NCBI RefSeq assembly: GCF_017743995.1
Contig: NZ_JAGHRB010000005.1
Coordinates: forward strand, 1 to 64,000
Length of the DNA: 64,000 bases
Direction: 5' to 3'
Source of the DNA: Ruegeria sp. R13_0
Lineage (GTDB): Bacteria; Pseudomonadota; Alphaproteobacteria; Rhodobacterales; Rhodobacteraceae
Shown here: positions 26,187 to 35,917 of the stretch, in pieces
Numbering within the stretch: position 1 is the stretch's first letter
Layout: the number at the start of each line of letters is the position of its first letter
The notes under the pieces: model-generated
Database searches by the model: none
What the model was told of the DNA's origin: nothing
Seen by the model: the letters and a program-made list of their open reading frames with translations, nothing else
Program-made: the position numbers and the translations under genes

Positions 26187-28061
26187 ATGACAACCCAGGA
26201 CGAATCGACACCCGAGCTTCAGCCCACCGGCTATGCCTGCATTCAGCGCTATGTGAAAACGCTGGACAGCTCGCCCGGTGTGTATCGGATGTTGGATGCG
26301 GACAGTCGGGTTCTGTACGTTGGCAAGGCGCGGAACCTTAAGGCGCGGGTGTCGAACTATACGCGGCCTGGGCACTCGGGACGGATCGAGAAGATGATCG
26401 CCTCGACCGCCTCAATGATGTTCCTGACCACGCGGACTGAGACCGAGGCGCTGCTGCTGGAGCAGAACCTGATCAAGCAGCTCAAGCCCAAGTACAACGT
26501 GCTTCTGCGCGACGATAAGAGTTTCCCGAACATTCTGGTCGCCAAGGATCATGCTTATCCTCAGATCAAAAAGCATCGTGGCGCCAAGAAAGAGAAGGGC
26601 GCATATTTCGGCCCGTTTGCCAGCGCGGGTGCAGTGAACCGGACGTTGAACCAACTGCAGAAGGCATTCCTTCTGCGCAACTGCTCGGACTCTATGTTCG
26701 ACAGCCGCACGCGCCCCTGCTTGCTCTATCAGATCAAGCGGTGTTCGGGGCCATGCGTCGGGCTGATCTCGGAAGCCGACTACCGCGAAAGCGTCAAGGA
26801 TGCCGAACGCTTCCTTTCGGGCCGGTCCACTAAGGTGCAAGAGGAGTTGGCCGAACAGATGATGGCCGCCTCCGAGGCAATGGAGTTCGAACGCGCCGCC
26901 GGTCTGCGGGATCGTATTCGTGCGCTGACGCAGGTGCAGACCAGCCAAGGCATTAACCCGCGCGGCGTGACTGAGGCGGATGTGATTGGCCTCTATATGG
27001 ATAGCGGGCAGGCCTGTGTGCAGGTGTTCTTCATCCGCGCGAACCAGAACTGGGGGAACAAGGATTTCTACCCTCGTGTCGGCGCGGATGTGTCCCCGGC
27101 TGAGGTGATGGAGGCGTTCCTCGGCCAGTTCTACGACAACAAGGAACCACCGCGTCAGCTGATCCTGTCGGACGGAATCGAAAACGCCGACCTGATGGAA
27201 CAAGCGCTGACTGAAAAAGCCGGACGCAAGGTGGAAATCCTCATCCCGCAGCGCGGTGAGAAACAGGAACTGGTCGCTGGAGCCCTACGCAACGCGCGCG
27301 AGTCGCTTGCCCGCCGCATGTCGGAAAGTGCCACACAGGCCAAACTGCTGCGCGGTGTGGCTGAGGCATTTGATCTGGATAACCCGCCGGGTCGAATTGA
27401 GGTCTACGACAACTCGCATATTCAGGGCACCAATGCGGTTGGCGGCATGATTGTCGCTGGCCCCGAGGGGTTCATGAAAAACGCCTATCGCAAGTTCAAT
27501 ATTCGCGGCGATGACCTCACGCCCGGCGATGACTTCGGGATGATGAAAGAGGTGCTGACCCGCCGCTTCACCCGTCTGCAAAAGGAAGATCCGGATCGCG
27601 AAAAGGGCATGTGGCCCGATCTCCTGCTGATCGACGGCGGGGCCGGGCAGGTGAGTGCCGTGCATGAGATCATGGTCGAGCATGGCGTTGAAGACATCCC
27701 AATGGTCGGCGTCGCCAAGGGCGTTGATCGGGATCACGGCAAAGAGGAATTCCACCGGATCGGTCAGCGTGCTTTTGCCCTGAAGCGCAACGACCCCGTG
27801 CTGTATTTCATCCAGCGCTTGAGGGATGAGGCGCACCGATTTGCCATCGGAACCCACCGTGCAAAACGGGCTAAGGCCGTGGGCGCGACACCACTGGATG
27901 AAATCCCCGGTGTAGGGGCCGCTCGCAAACGTGCGCTGCTCACTCATTTCGGCAGTGCCAAGGCGGTCAGCCGGGCCAATCTGGCGGATCTGAAAGCGGT
28001 CGAGGGGATCTCGGCCGGGTTGGCGCAGAAGGTCTATGATTTCTTCCACGACAAGGGCTAG
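26187..28061 (+). CDS. uvrC: excinuclease ABC subunit C
   Basis: The protein is 624 residues. It makes both incisions in UvrABC nucleotide excision repair. The N-terminal GIY-YIG nuclease is clear ([22 protein letters not shown]). Then come a Cys-containing region ([20 protein letters not shown]), the UvrB-binding UVR motif near 230 ([14 protein letters not shown]), the RNase H-like C-terminal nuclease ([16 protein letters not shown] and [12 protein letters not shown]), and tandem helix-hairpin-helix motifs at the end. Its stop shares a CTAG with the convergent exporter gene, so no terminator separates them. Confidence 0.97.
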   Translation: MTTQDESTPELQPTGYACIQRYVKTLDSSPGVYRMLDADSRVLYVGKARNLKARVSNYTRPGHSGRIEKMIASTASMMFLTTRTETEALLLEQNLIKQLKPKYNVLLRDDKSFPNILVAKDHAYPQIKKHRGAKKEKGAYFGPFASAGAVNRTLNQLQKAFLLRNCSDSMFDSRTRPCLLYQIKRCSGPCVGLISEADYRESVKDAERFLSGRSTKVQEELAEQMMAASEAMEFERAAGLRDRIRALTQVQTSQGINPRGVTEADVIGLYMDSGQACVQVFFIRANQNWGNKDFYPRVGADVSPAEVMEAFLGQFYDNKEPPRQLILSDGIENADLMEQALTEKAGRKVEILIPQRGEKQELVAGALRNARESLARRMSESATQAKLLRGVAEAFDLDNPPGRIEVYDNSHIQGTNAVGGMIVAGPEGFMKNAYRKFNIRGDDLTPGDDFGMMKEVLTRRFTRLQKEDPDREKGMWPDLLLIDGGAGQVSAVHEIMVEHGVEDIPMVGVAKGVDRDHGKEEFHRIGQRAFALKRNDPVLYFIQRLRDEAHRFAIGTHRAKRAKAVGATPLDEIPGVGAARKRALLTHFGSAKAVSRANLADLKAVEGISAGLAQKVYDFFHDKG

Positions 28062-28942
28062 GCCTTTCGGCCGCGCCACAGGATATACAGCCCCGAGGCC
28101 ACGATCAGTGCGCTGCCGATCCACATGGTCTGATCCAGTGTTTCGCCAAACATCACTACGCCCAGCCCGACGCCAAACAGCAGGCGAGAATAGCGGAACG
28201 GTGTAACGGCCGAGACCTCACCCGTTCGCATGGCTTTCATGAGCGAGGCATAGGCGGCAGTGCCCATCAGGATCGCTCCGCCTACGTGCAGGCTCGTGTT
28301 CAGGTCCAGCGGAGCCATCGGCACCCCTTCCCAGAACTGATAGGCCAGACCAGCCACGATGATGCAGAGGAAGCCGTAAAAGCCCAAGACCTCGGTCCCC
28401 AGTGTCGCGGGTGCGGCGCGGCTGGCCAGATCACGCCCGGCGAAGCCAAGCATACCCAGAACAGCCAGGATCGACAGGGCCGAGAAGCTGTCTCCGGTCG
28501 GTTGAATGATGACCACCACGCCGATCAGACCGACCAGAATGGCGCTCCACCGTCGCCAACCGACGGTTTCGCCGAAGAACAGCGCGGCACCTGCCACCAC
28601 GACCAGAGGGGTCGCCTGCAGGATCACGGTTGCCGCTGACAAAGGCGTCAGCGTGATCGCCAGCACATAGAACATCCGTCCCAGAATCTCGAACAGAACA
28701 CGCACTTTCATGGGCCGTGACAGCACATCCCGATGCAACAAGCTGGCGCCACGCAGCAGGGCGACGGCGGCAAAGATGATCGCGCCACCGGAACCGAACA
28801 GGATCAGGATCTGCCAGATCGGCAAATGCGCCGAGGCGCCTTTCAACAGCGCATCCTCGAGCGCGAACAGTGCCATGCCCGCGATCATCCACGCGCTTCC
28901 GATCAGGTTCGATCGGGGGTCGGTTCGAATATGTGCGGTCAT
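28058..28942 (-). CDS. DMT superfamily EamA-type transporter
   Basis: The protein is 294 residues with about ten hydrophobic helices in two EamA repeats. [10 protein letters not shown] near the first helix and [20 protein letters not shown] in the first half fit drug/metabolite exporters of the RhaT/EamA type. ATG 28942 has GGAAG in good position; a longer in-frame start lacks a site. The substrate is unknown. It converges with uvrC, and the two stop codons overlap in CTAG. Confidence 0.9.
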   Translation of the reverse strand: MTAHIRTDPRSNLIGSAWMIAGMALFALEDALLKGASAHLPIWQILILFGSGGAIIFAAVALLRGASLLHRDVLSRPMKVRVLFEILGRMFYVLAITLTPLSAATVILQATPLVVVAGAALFFGETVGWRRWSAILVGLIGVVVIIQPTGDSFSALSILAVLGMLGFAGRDLASRAAPATLGTEVLGFYGFLCIIVAGLAYQFWEGVPMAPLDLNTSLHVGGAILMGTAAYASLMKAMRTGEVSAVTPFRYSRLLFGVGLGVVMFGETLDQTMWIGSALIVASGLYILWRGRKA

Positions 28943-29125
28943 GGTCTTCCGTCGCTGCTGAGCCGTGCGCCAATCTGACCGCAAAGCCGCCGCGGGCCAA
29001 GCTGTAACTGGCCGAGAGTTCCTGGTTGCGACCCTTTGACTTTTTGCCCCACAACCCTCTGTGAACCGGTCAGTTTTTCATTTGTCTGTCTTTTCTGTCC
29101 TTGGGTGGCGATGTAGGGTCGTTTC

Positions 29126-29794
29126 ATGAAGTGGAACTTGCCCAATATTCTGACCTTGCTCCGCCTGCTGGCCGCGCCCGGTCTGGCTGTGATGTTTTTG
29201 TATTTCACCCGCCCTTATGCCGACTGGTTTGCCCTCATCCTGTTCATGTCCGCCGCGATCACTGACTGGTTCGATGGCTATCTGGCGCGGGCGTGGAAGC
29301 AGGAAACCAAGATGGGCGCGATGCTGGATCCGATTGCCGACAAAGCCATGGTGGTGATCGCGCTGATGATCCTTGTTGGCTATTCGACCGAGCATTGGAC
29401 CCCGTGGCTAGTGCTGCCGGCCACCGTGATCCTGTTTCGCGAAGTGTTCGTCTCGGGCCTGCGTGAATATCTGGGTGATGTCGCCGGAACGCTCAAAGTG
29501 ACCAAACTGGCCAAGTGGAAGACGACGGCCCAGATGTTTGCCATCGCCATCCTGTTCTCGCAGGGGATTTTTGAGCATAACTTCGTCATGGCCACCTTCG
29601 GCATGGACCCTACGATCATAGATCAGGTCCTGACCGGAGAGGCTGAAGATATCAACAACATCCGCTGGCACCTTGAAGGGATGTTCTGGTCAGGGCGCAT
29701 TGGCCTGTGGCTGCTGTGGATTGCCGCCACGCTGACATTGATCAGCGGCTATGACTACCTACGTAAAGCCATGCCGCATCTGAAGGAGAGCTAA
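29126..29794 (+). CDS. pgsA: CDP-diacylglycerol-glycerol-3-phosphate 3-phosphatidyltransferase
   Basis: The protein is 222 residues. It makes phosphatidylglycerol phosphate at the inner membrane. The CDP-alcohol phosphotransferase signature DGYLARAWKQETKMGAMLD, continuing into PIAD, gives the DGxxAR(x8)GxxxDxxxD pattern with all acidic residues. NLPNILTLLRLLAAP is the usual N-terminal helix. It starts the run pgsA-moaD-moaE on the plus strand; moaD begins three bases after its stop. Confidence 0.96.
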   Translation: MKWNLPNILTLLRLLAAPGLAVMFLYFTRPYADWFALILFMSAAITDWFDGYLARAWKQETKMGAMLDPIADKAMVVIALMILVGYSTEHWTPWLVLPATVILFREVFVSGLREYLGDVAGTLKVTKLAKWKTTAQMFAIAILFSQGIFEHNFVMATFGMDPTIIDQVLTGEAEDINNIRWHLEGMFWSGRIGLWLLWIAATLTLISGYDYLRKAMPHLKES

Positions 29795-29797
29795 CCG

Positions 29798-30043
29798 ATG
29801 GACGTGCTGTATTTCGCCTGGGTCCGCGAACGCATCGGCCTGCCGAAAGAAAAGGTCGAAACACAAGCTGCGACCGTGTCTGATCTGGTGGCCGAACTCA
29901 GCGCGCGTGAGGACCGCTATGCTGCGGCCTTTGCCGATCTCTCTGCGCTTCGAGTGGCCTTGGATCAGGAGCTGTCGGATTTTGATGCCCCCTTGGCCGG
30001 AGTGCGTGAGGTTGCGTTCTTTCCACCGATGACGGGCGGCTGA
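29798..30043 (+). CDS. moaD: molybdopterin synthase sulfur carrier subunit
   Basis: The protein is 81 residues. It has the MoaD/ThiS ubiquitin-like fold with the C-terminal Gly-Gly (FFPPMTGG) that is thiocarboxylated as sulfur donor. It begins VLYFAWVRERIG, the typical MoaD strand. The genes moaD and moaE are one base apart, so the two MPT synthase subunits are made together. Confidence 0.95.
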   Translation: MDVLYFAWVRERIGLPKEKVETQAATVSDLVAELSAREDRYAAAFADLSALRVALDQELSDFDAPLAGVREVAFFPPMTGG

Positions 30044-30044
30044 G

Positions 30045-30506
30045 ATGCGGATCGCGGTTCAGGAAGAGGCGTTTGATCTGGGGGCCGAGGCCAACGCCTT
30101 TGCAGCGGGCGACGACGCCAACGGGGCGATCGTGACCTTCACGGGTGTCGTGCGCGATCTGGCCTCCGGCGATCTGGATGTGATGGAGATCGAGCACTAT
30201 CCCGGCATGACCGAACGCGCGCTGACCAAGATCGCGCAGGAGGCGCAGGAGCGTTGGTCGTTGGGTGATGTTCTGGTGATCCACCGCCACGGCAGGCTGG
30301 CTCCGGGCGATCGGATCATGATGGTCGCGACAGCCGCACCGCATCGCAAGGACGCGTTCGAGGCGGCAGAATATCTGATGGACTACCTGAAATCCCGCGC
30401 TCCGTTCTGGAAGAAAGAGATCACCAAATCGGGTGCCGAATGGGTGGCCGCGAAGGACGAAGACGAAGACGCCCTGACGCGGTGGGATGGAAAATCGCAA
30501 TTCTAG
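30045..30506 (+). CDS. moaE: molybdopterin synthase catalytic subunit
   Basis: The protein is 153 residues. It dimerises and receives sulfur from MoaD to convert precursor Z to molybdopterin. VTFTGVVRDLA near 28, the HRHGRLAPGD motif near 85 and the catalytic lysine region LKSRAPFWKKE near 117 match the family. It ends the pgsA-moaD-moaE transcript; after about 165 bases a low-GC minus-strand gene converges on it. Confidence 0.96.
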   Translation: MRIAVQEEAFDLGAEANAFAAGDDANGAIVTFTGVVRDLASGDLDVMEIEHYPGMTERALTKIAQEAQERWSLGDVLVIHRHGRLAPGDRIMMVATAAPHRKDAFEAAEYLMDYLKSRAPFWKKEITKSGAEWVAAKDEDEDALTRWDGKSQF

Positions 30507-30673
30507 GCTTCTTGATGCGGTTTTTCTGAACAAAAGCATCTTACCCCAACACGCACCATCGACCCAAGCGTCAAGTATTTCTAGCCCAATACCGGCTGTG
30601 CGGGACAAAGCTACTTTAGAAGAATTGACCTAAGCCCCGGAGTAGTTGGCATCTCAAGGATGCAAACGGCATA

Positions 30674-31555
30674 CTAAGATTTTTCCGGACAACTGCTACC
30701 TATAAGCTCTTCGACGCTACTCTTAGTTTCCTCAATCAAAGTGCCAACGCCAAATTCATCCCGATATAGAATTTTTAGTAGTAGTAAGTCAAAATCCGAC
30801 AATTCAACATCTCCCTGACTATGCGAAAACTCGTAGTCAAAGATGCTGCCGACCTCCACACCTTCAGAAATCCCAAAAGTATTGTAGAATTCCTCAGATA
30901 TGCACCGCCTCATTGTCACTTCGTCAATGTCTGTCCGGATCCATATTTGAGCTCTTTCAATGCGACCGTGCGTCGTAAGATGATTTATTGCGACGCAACT
31001 TTGATCTGTTTTGAGAAACTCCCTAAAAAGTGCCTCTAGCTGACCTTTTTCTTCCGAGTTTGCCGCCACACTCGGTGGAGCTATCCACGCATTTAGATGT
31101 TCTTGAAACCGACGGGATGCAAAATCTTTGTCAACAAAGACCAAGAAGATAAAGTTATCAGCGTTCTTCGGCTTTTCAAAAATGGCACGGACACCGGTCA
31201 CGGAACTTATTTCTTCCAGCGTCTTCAACAAAGCGTCTTCCGCGACAAAGGCTATTTCCGTTGACGGAAATCGCTTCTCACCCCTTACGACCAAAAAATA
31301 GTCTTCCGTTCTTTTGTGCAACTTAGCACTGCACACTCCCCCTTCCGAAAAACAAAATTCGCGCTGATGCACCATCATTGAGAATCTATCGGCGAACGTC
31401 ATGTCTTCGCTTTTCTGATAGTTATCAATTATTTCACATTCACGCGGACTCAGTAGTTCAACCGCATTCGCGTTGTTTGCCAGCAACGCAAAACACAGAG
31501 TGAATATCTGGCTAGCCCCCAAACACGGCAACAGGCGACGTTTGACTCTCTTCAA
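30674..31555 (-). CDS. secreted DUF2927-like protein
   Basis: The protein is 293 residues if it starts at TTG 31555, which has a textbook GGAGG (31561-31565) five bases upstream. That start gives a clean signal peptide (KRVKRRLLPCLG, then hydrophobic to ALLANNANA). The C-terminal half has RRCISEEFYNTFGISEG and LSDFDLLLLKILYRDEF, which match the DUF2927 pattern as I know it. The gene is visibly AT-richer than its neighbours and its codon use differs, suggesting transfer. A frame extending to 31618 is open, but that TTG has no site. No partner gene is evident. Confidence 0.68.
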   Translation of the reverse strand: MKRVKRRLLPCLGASQIFTLCFALLANNANAVELLSPRECEIIDNYQKSEDMTFADRFSMMVHQREFCFSEGGVCSAKLHKRTEDYFLVVRGEKRFPSTEIAFVAEDALLKTLEEISSVTGVRAIFEKPKNADNFIFLVFVDKDFASRRFQEHLNAWIAPPSVAANSEEKGQLEALFREFLKTDQSCVAINHLTTHGRIERAQIWIRTDIDEVTMRRCISEEFYNTFGISEGVEVGSIFDYEFSHSQGDVELSDFDLLLLKILYRDEFGVGTLIEETKSSVEELIGSSCPEKS

Positions 31556-31922
31556 AGCTGCCTCCAGCGTCAAAAAAATACCCCATTCTGGATGTACAAA
31601 ATAACGAGACGAAAGCAACCTGAGACGATGCAGGCGGGCGAACTGACATCGGAATAGTCTTTAAAGGCAGTCTGACGCCGCGAGCAGGGACATGCAGTTT
31701 TGCCCTTGCGGAATTGCCGGCAAGCGGCCTTAGTCGACATTCTCTAAAGTGCTTCGGACTGATCGGCACCTCTGCGTCTAGTTCGTGCTCCAAAGGTGTT
31801 TGACTGGCGCGCGTTGCGATGTCGAGAGATCACCTAGTTGCTGATCCATCTATGAAGGTTGGGTGAGATTCGTATGACATTCAACAACCGGTCAGCGCGA
31901 AGATCTCAACCGAGTGGAATTT
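31556..31922. other. intergenic stretch without a recognisable gene
   Basis: About 370 bases lie between the DUF2927 gene and the coiled-coil gene. A 93-codon minus-strand frame overlaps it, but it has no ribosome-binding site or known domain and runs into the DUF2927 gene in another frame. Composition changes from AT-rich to GC-rich across it, so a boundary of transferred DNA may lie here. Confidence 0.45.
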
Positions 31923-32243
31923 CTAGTCCGCGTTGTTGATGCGTCCGCGTAGTTCTTCGGCTTCTTGCCGGGCGGCGCGGAGGCCGTCCATGGCGGCGGC
32001 CAGTTCTGCCTCGGTCTGGGTCAGCTGGTTGGTCAGCTCAGCCTCGCGCTGCTGCAGATAGGTGATGGCCTGGTCGCGGGTTTCCTCGGCCTCGTGCAGT
32101 TCCTGGCTCATACGGTCCAGATCGGCCACGTCGCTTTGGCGCACGCGGGACAGGCGATGGGCCAGCCAATTGGCAAACCATCCCATACAGAAAGCCGCGA
32201 ACAGGATGACGGCGGTGGCGATGATGAATTCTACTCTGTTCAA
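31923..32243 (-). CDS. small membrane-anchored coiled-coil protein
   Basis: The protein is about 106 residues. It has one N-terminal membrane helix (FIIATAVILFAAFCMGWFAN) followed by a long heptad-type helix (LTNQLTQTEAELAAAMDG, LRAARQEAEELRG). TTG 32243 follows the OmpA-family stop by one base and has GAGG nine bases upstream. An ATG at 32267 inside the upstream gene is the alternative and would add a basic N-terminus. It is transcribed after the OmpA/BON-like gene and could be a partner or stabiliser of it. No named family was recognised. Confidence 0.75.
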   Translation of the reverse strand: MNRVEFIIATAVILFAAFCMGWFANWLAHRLSRVRQSDVADLDRMSQELHEAEETRDQAITYLQQREAELTNQLTQTEAELAAAMDGLRAARQEAEELRGRINNAD

Positions 32244-32244
32244 C

Positions 32245-34152
32245 TTACTGGTCCTCTGCTTCCGCATCCGGCGCGGTCGTCTCGGTCTGGTCTTCCGCCC
32301 CGGCCTCAAGCGCCTCGAGGCCGGTTTCCGAGGCCTCGGTGGGTTCCGGCCGGATCAGGCGGAACTCAATCCTCCGGTTTTCTTCGCGGCCCTCTTCGGT
32401 GTCATTGTCGGCGATGGGCTGTGTTTCGCCATAACCGACGGCCGTATAGCTTGAGGTCGGAATGCGCCGTCCGCGCAGCTCGTTCAGGATTGACTGCGCC
32501 CGCGCCTGGCTGAGTTGCTGGTTCATCTCTTCCCGGCCCTGACTGTCGGTATGCCCCTGAATCTCCATCCGGATCGGGCCGCAATCACGCAAGATATCGG
32601 CGATCTGATTGACCGTATCGCGCGATTCCGCAGCGATGGTGGCCGAGCCCGGCTCGAATGCGATTTTGCTGGCGGCCTGAATTTCGGCGATACCTTCTTC
32701 ACAGAGTTCAGGATCGGGCAGCGCGTCTTCGGGTTCGGGCGGGGCGACATAGGTGATCGACAGGGTGAAGTTCTGCGCATCACCCAGCTTGTCTGACAAC
32801 AGACCCGCGATCCGGGCCTTGGTCTCTTCATCATGGCTGATGCCGTTCAGGTCTACCAGCTCAGGCGTTACGGTCAGTGCGCCGTTATGCAGTTGTGACA
32901 GGGCCTCAAGCCCGGCCAGAACGCGCACGGGCCAATCCATAGGAAGGTCCGACGTGATGCGGGTCGCGGTATAAACATTGTCGGACCCAAACGCCGCGCG
33001 GGCGTAGCTGTCGACCATGTCGCGCAGGACGTCGTCACCAACGCGGCCGCGTAATTGGATCAGGCCCTCGGGGCTGCGGGTGGCAGAGAACTCGATGGGT
33101 CCGGTCTCATCCGCTACTTCGGGTTCGGGCAGAACGGCATGCAGGGCGAACACCTCGGGTAGGGCGTTTTCCAGCTCACCCACGACGCGGTCGAACAGCG
33201 CCGGGTTCGTGCCTTGAGCTGCGACCAGAGTGATATCCGCATCCGACATCGTCACCGATCCTTGCCCGATTTCGGCAAGCGCGTTGATGCTCTGTTCTGC
33301 GGCTTCCGCCCAGCGGGGTGAGGGCACACCCAGACCAATGGTGCAGAAGGAGGGTCCGGCAAGACCGGCCTCCTCCGCCGCTGCGATGATCTGATCGCGG
33401 GCGTCTTCATCCTGGGCAGAACAGGCGTCGAACTGCCCTCCGGCCTCGTCAATCAGGTAGCGTAGGGTAAAGGGCGTGATCACCGGACGCGGGGCTGATA
33501 TGGATAGACCAATCCGCACGCTTGGCGGCGCGGCGCGCGTCAGATCTTGCTCCAGCCGCTCTTTTTCCTGCTGGCTGTTGGCAATCGCGGTGATCCGGAC
33601 AAGGCCGGGGCTGGCCGAGATCTTGGCGCGCGGCAGGTCGGACAGGGCCAGCACGGCATAGGCCAGCGCATCATCCCAGCCGTCGGGTTTCGGATAGTCG
33701 GCGGTCTCGACCAGATCCGAGACGGAATGGCGGCTGTCCAGCGCCTGCAACCCGTCCATAAGGGACTCGCGGTCCTCGCTGGCCGGGATCAGGCCGATCA
33801 CCGAGACACCGCTGTCATTGCGCAGGATTTCCACGGAAAACCTGGGGGCGGCCAGCGCCGATGTGGCGGCCACATCCATTTCATCAATGACCCTGGAGGT
33901 GTCGACCTCGGTTCCGGCGGCGGTCAGGGCATTGAAGCGGATCGCCTCATCCGGCGCTGTGCCAGTGAGGATAACGCGCAGGCCGTCGGATTCGACCTCG
34001 GCCCAGTTGTGACCTTTCAGGTCCAGCGCGCGCCGGACGGCGAATTCCGAGGCGTCCTCGACCTTTGTCACGGCAAAGCCCGCAGCCAAAAGGGACAGAC
34101 CGGCAGAGACGAGAAAGATCAGGCAAACAGCTACAAAATAGGGCAGACGCAT
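32245..34152 (-). CDS. OmpA family protein with BON-like repeats
   Basis: The protein is 635 residues. An N-terminal signal or membrane helix (FVAVCLIFLVSAGLSLLAAG) is followed by repeated BON-like beta/alpha segments (SDGLRVILTGTAPDEA near 55, SVEILRNDSGVSVIGL near 105, SPEGLIQLRGRVGDD near 370). The C-terminus is a peptidoglycan-binding OmpA domain: MEIQGHTDSQGREEMNQQLS then QARAQSIL, with the Asp and Arg that contact diaminopimelate. It probably anchors envelope structures to the wall. It is followed at one base by a coiled-coil protein gene. Confidence 0.9.
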   Translation of the reverse strand: MRLPYFVAVCLIFLVSAGLSLLAAGFAVTKVEDASEFAVRRALDLKGHNWAEVESDGLRVILTGTAPDEAIRFNALTAAGTEVDTSRVIDEMDVAATSALAAPRFSVEILRNDSGVSVIGLIPASEDRESLMDGLQALDSRHSVSDLVETADYPKPDGWDDALAYAVLALSDLPRAKISASPGLVRITAIANSQQEKERLEQDLTRAAPPSVRIGLSISAPRPVITPFTLRYLIDEAGGQFDACSAQDEDARDQIIAAAEEAGLAGPSFCTIGLGVPSPRWAEAAEQSINALAEIGQGSVTMSDADITLVAAQGTNPALFDRVVGELENALPEVFALHAVLPEPEVADETGPIEFSATRSPEGLIQLRGRVGDDVLRDMVDSYARAAFGSDNVYTATRITSDLPMDWPVRVLAGLEALSQLHNGALTVTPELVDLNGISHDEETKARIAGLLSDKLGDAQNFTLSITYVAPPEPEDALPDPELCEEGIAEIQAASKIAFEPGSATIAAESRDTVNQIADILRDCGPIRMEIQGHTDSQGREEMNQQLSQARAQSILNELRGRRIPTSSYTAVGYGETQPIADNDTEEGREENRRIEFRLIRPEPTEASETGLEALEAGAEDQTETTAPDAEAEDQ

Positions 34153-34216
34153 ATGCGGGCTTCAGACTCCTCGGGCGTTTGGGCGGGGTTGTACAGGCCC
34201 CGGCGCGCAGGTGCAA

Positions 34217-35179
34217 TCAGAGCAGCAGCGCGACGCAGAGGAAGATCAGCGGAATTAGGCCGGTATCCCGGTTCGACCGGAAAAGCATCAGCAATTTGGC
34301 ATTGTCCTCGATGTTCAGATTGCGCAGCTGCCATAGCATATGCCAGCCCATGGCCCATGGTCCGCCCAACGCAATCGTGACAATCCAGAACGGCGACTCC
34401 GGCACGCCTGCGTCAATGATCGCCAGCCCCATCAGAGAGATTGTGGCGATCAGAAAGTACTTTAGCCATCTGGCCGTATCCGCCCCGAACAACCGCGCGG
34501 TGGATTTGACACCGATCAGCGCGTCGTCCTCGGTATCCTGATGCGCATAGATCGTGTCGTAGAACAGCGTCCACGCGATGCCCGCCAGATACAGCGTCAC
34601 CGCAGGCCAGCCCAGCGATCCGGTATGGGCCACCCAGGCCAGCAACGCCCCCCAGTTGAAGGCCAGCCCCAGAAACACCTGCGGCCACCACGTAAAGCGT
34701 TTGGCAAAGGGATAGAGGGCAACTGGCACCAGCGACAGAACGCCCATGAGGATAGCTGCAGTATTGAAGCTGAGCAGAATGCCCAGCGATATAAGAGCCT
34801 GCAGACCCATCCAGATCACGGCTTGCCGCACGCTGACCTGACCCGAGGGGAGCGGACGGGATTTTGTGCGTTCGACCTGCGCGTCGAAATGGCGGTCGGT
34901 GATGTCATTCCACGTGCATCCCGCGCCGCGCATCAAAAATGCTCCAATAGCACAGCCGATCGCAATCCATGCATCCTCCAGCCGTGGCGTGCCATCGCTG
35001 AGGATTGCCAGCGCCAGCCCCCACCAGCAGGGGATCAGCAACAGCCACGTTCCGATTGGCCGGTCCGCCCGGCTCAGCCGCAGGTAGGGGCGGGTGAAGG
35101 CGGGCGCGCGGGTGTCCACCCAATTGCCGGTGACAGCATCAGCGACCTGACCGTCTGGTGTTGGAGCATTGCCTTGCAT
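34217..35179 (-). CDS. ubiA: 4-hydroxybenzoate octaprenyltransferase
   Basis: The protein is 320 residues. It prenylates 4-hydroxybenzoate in ubiquinone synthesis. Membrane helices surround the two Asp-rich motifs NDITDRHFD near 115 and YAHQDTEDD near 230. RADRPIGTWLLLIPCWWGL is the conserved family start. ATG 35179 is 12 bases from the divergent rsmE start. Codons upstream of 35179 in this frame are antisense to rsmE and were not used. Confidence 0.95.
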   Translation of the reverse strand: MQGNAPTPDGQVADAVTGNWVDTRAPAFTRPYLRLSRADRPIGTWLLLIPCWWGLALAILSDGTPRLEDAWIAIGCAIGAFLMRGAGCTWNDITDRHFDAQVERTKSRPLPSGQVSVRQAVIWMGLQALISLGILLSFNTAAILMGVLSLVPVALYPFAKRFTWWPQVFLGLAFNWGALLAWVAHTGSLGWPAVTLYLAGIAWTLFYDTIYAHQDTEDDALIGVKSTARLFGADTARWLKYFLIATISLMGLAIIDAGVPESPFWIVTIALGGPWAMGWHMLWQLRNLNIEDNAKLLMLFRSNRDTGLIPLIFLCVALLL

Positions 35180-35191
35180 ATGTAGGGTCTC

Positions 35192-35917
35192 ATGAGTGCG
35201 AAGATCAGACTGTATGTAGAGCAGCCCTTGGGTCAGGGGCAATCGGTTCCTTTGACGCGTGAGCAGGCGCATTACCTGTTTGGAGTGATGCGGCAATCCG
35301 TCGGCGCGCAGATTGCCCTGTTCAATGGTCGGGATGGCGAATGGCTGGCCGAAGTCTCTGAGGCGGGCAAGCGCGGCGGCGTTCTGTCCTGCTTGCAGCA
35401 GACCAAGCCTTTGCAACTTCCGCCGGATTTGTGGTTCCTGTTTGCCCCGATCAAGAAAGCGCGGACGGATTTTATTGTCGAGAAAGCCGCAGAAATGGGG
35501 GCCGCGCGCATTTTGCCTATGCAGACGGAGTACACAAACTCCGAGCGTATCCGGCAGGACCGGCTTCAGGCGCATGCGGTCGAGGCCGCGGAACAATGCG
35601 GCGGTACTTTTGTGCCCGAGGTCGCGGAGCTGCAAAAGCTGGACCGCGTGCTGGATAGTTGGCCTCAGGATCGGCAATTGATGTTCTGCAATGAGGCTGA
35701 GGTCGGTTCAGCCCTACGATTGGCCGCGCAGGAAAAAGGCCAGCCCTGGGCCATTCTGATTGGCCCCGAAGGCGGGTTCTCGGACCAAGAGCGCGCCCGT
35801 TTGACCGCACTGCCTTTTTCGCACGTGGTCAGCCTCGGCCCGCGAATTCTGCGTGCGGATACGGCGGCGGTAGCCGCGCTGACCATGTGGCAGCAGGCCT
35901 TGGGGGATTGGTTTTAG
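35192..35917 (+). CDS. rsmE: 16S rRNA (uracil(1498)-N3)-methyltransferase
   Basis: The protein is 241 residues. It methylates U1498 of 16S rRNA in the 30S subunit. The SPOUT-type knot is seen in LIGPEGGFSDQERARL near 190 and VSLGPRILRADTAAVAAL at the C-terminus, with the N-terminal PUA-like part before it. It is head to head with ubiA with only 12 bases between start codons. Confidence 0.95.
   Translation: MSAKIRLYVEQPLGQGQSVPLTREQAHYLFGVMRQSVGAQIALFNGRDGEWLAEVSEAGKRGGVLSCLQQTKPLQLPPDLWFLFAPIKKARTDFIVEKAAEMGAARILPMQTEYTNSERIRQDRLQAHAVEAAEQCGGTFVPEVAELQKLDRVLDSWPQDRQLMFCNEAEVGSALRLAAQEKGQPWAILIGPEGGFSDQERARLTALPFSHVVSLGPRILRADTAAVAALTMWQQALGDWF

Noticed and set aside
31512-31793. 93-codon minus-strand frame upstream of the DUF2927 gene
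   Set aside because: It has no ribosome-binding site and overlaps the DUF2927 start region in another frame.
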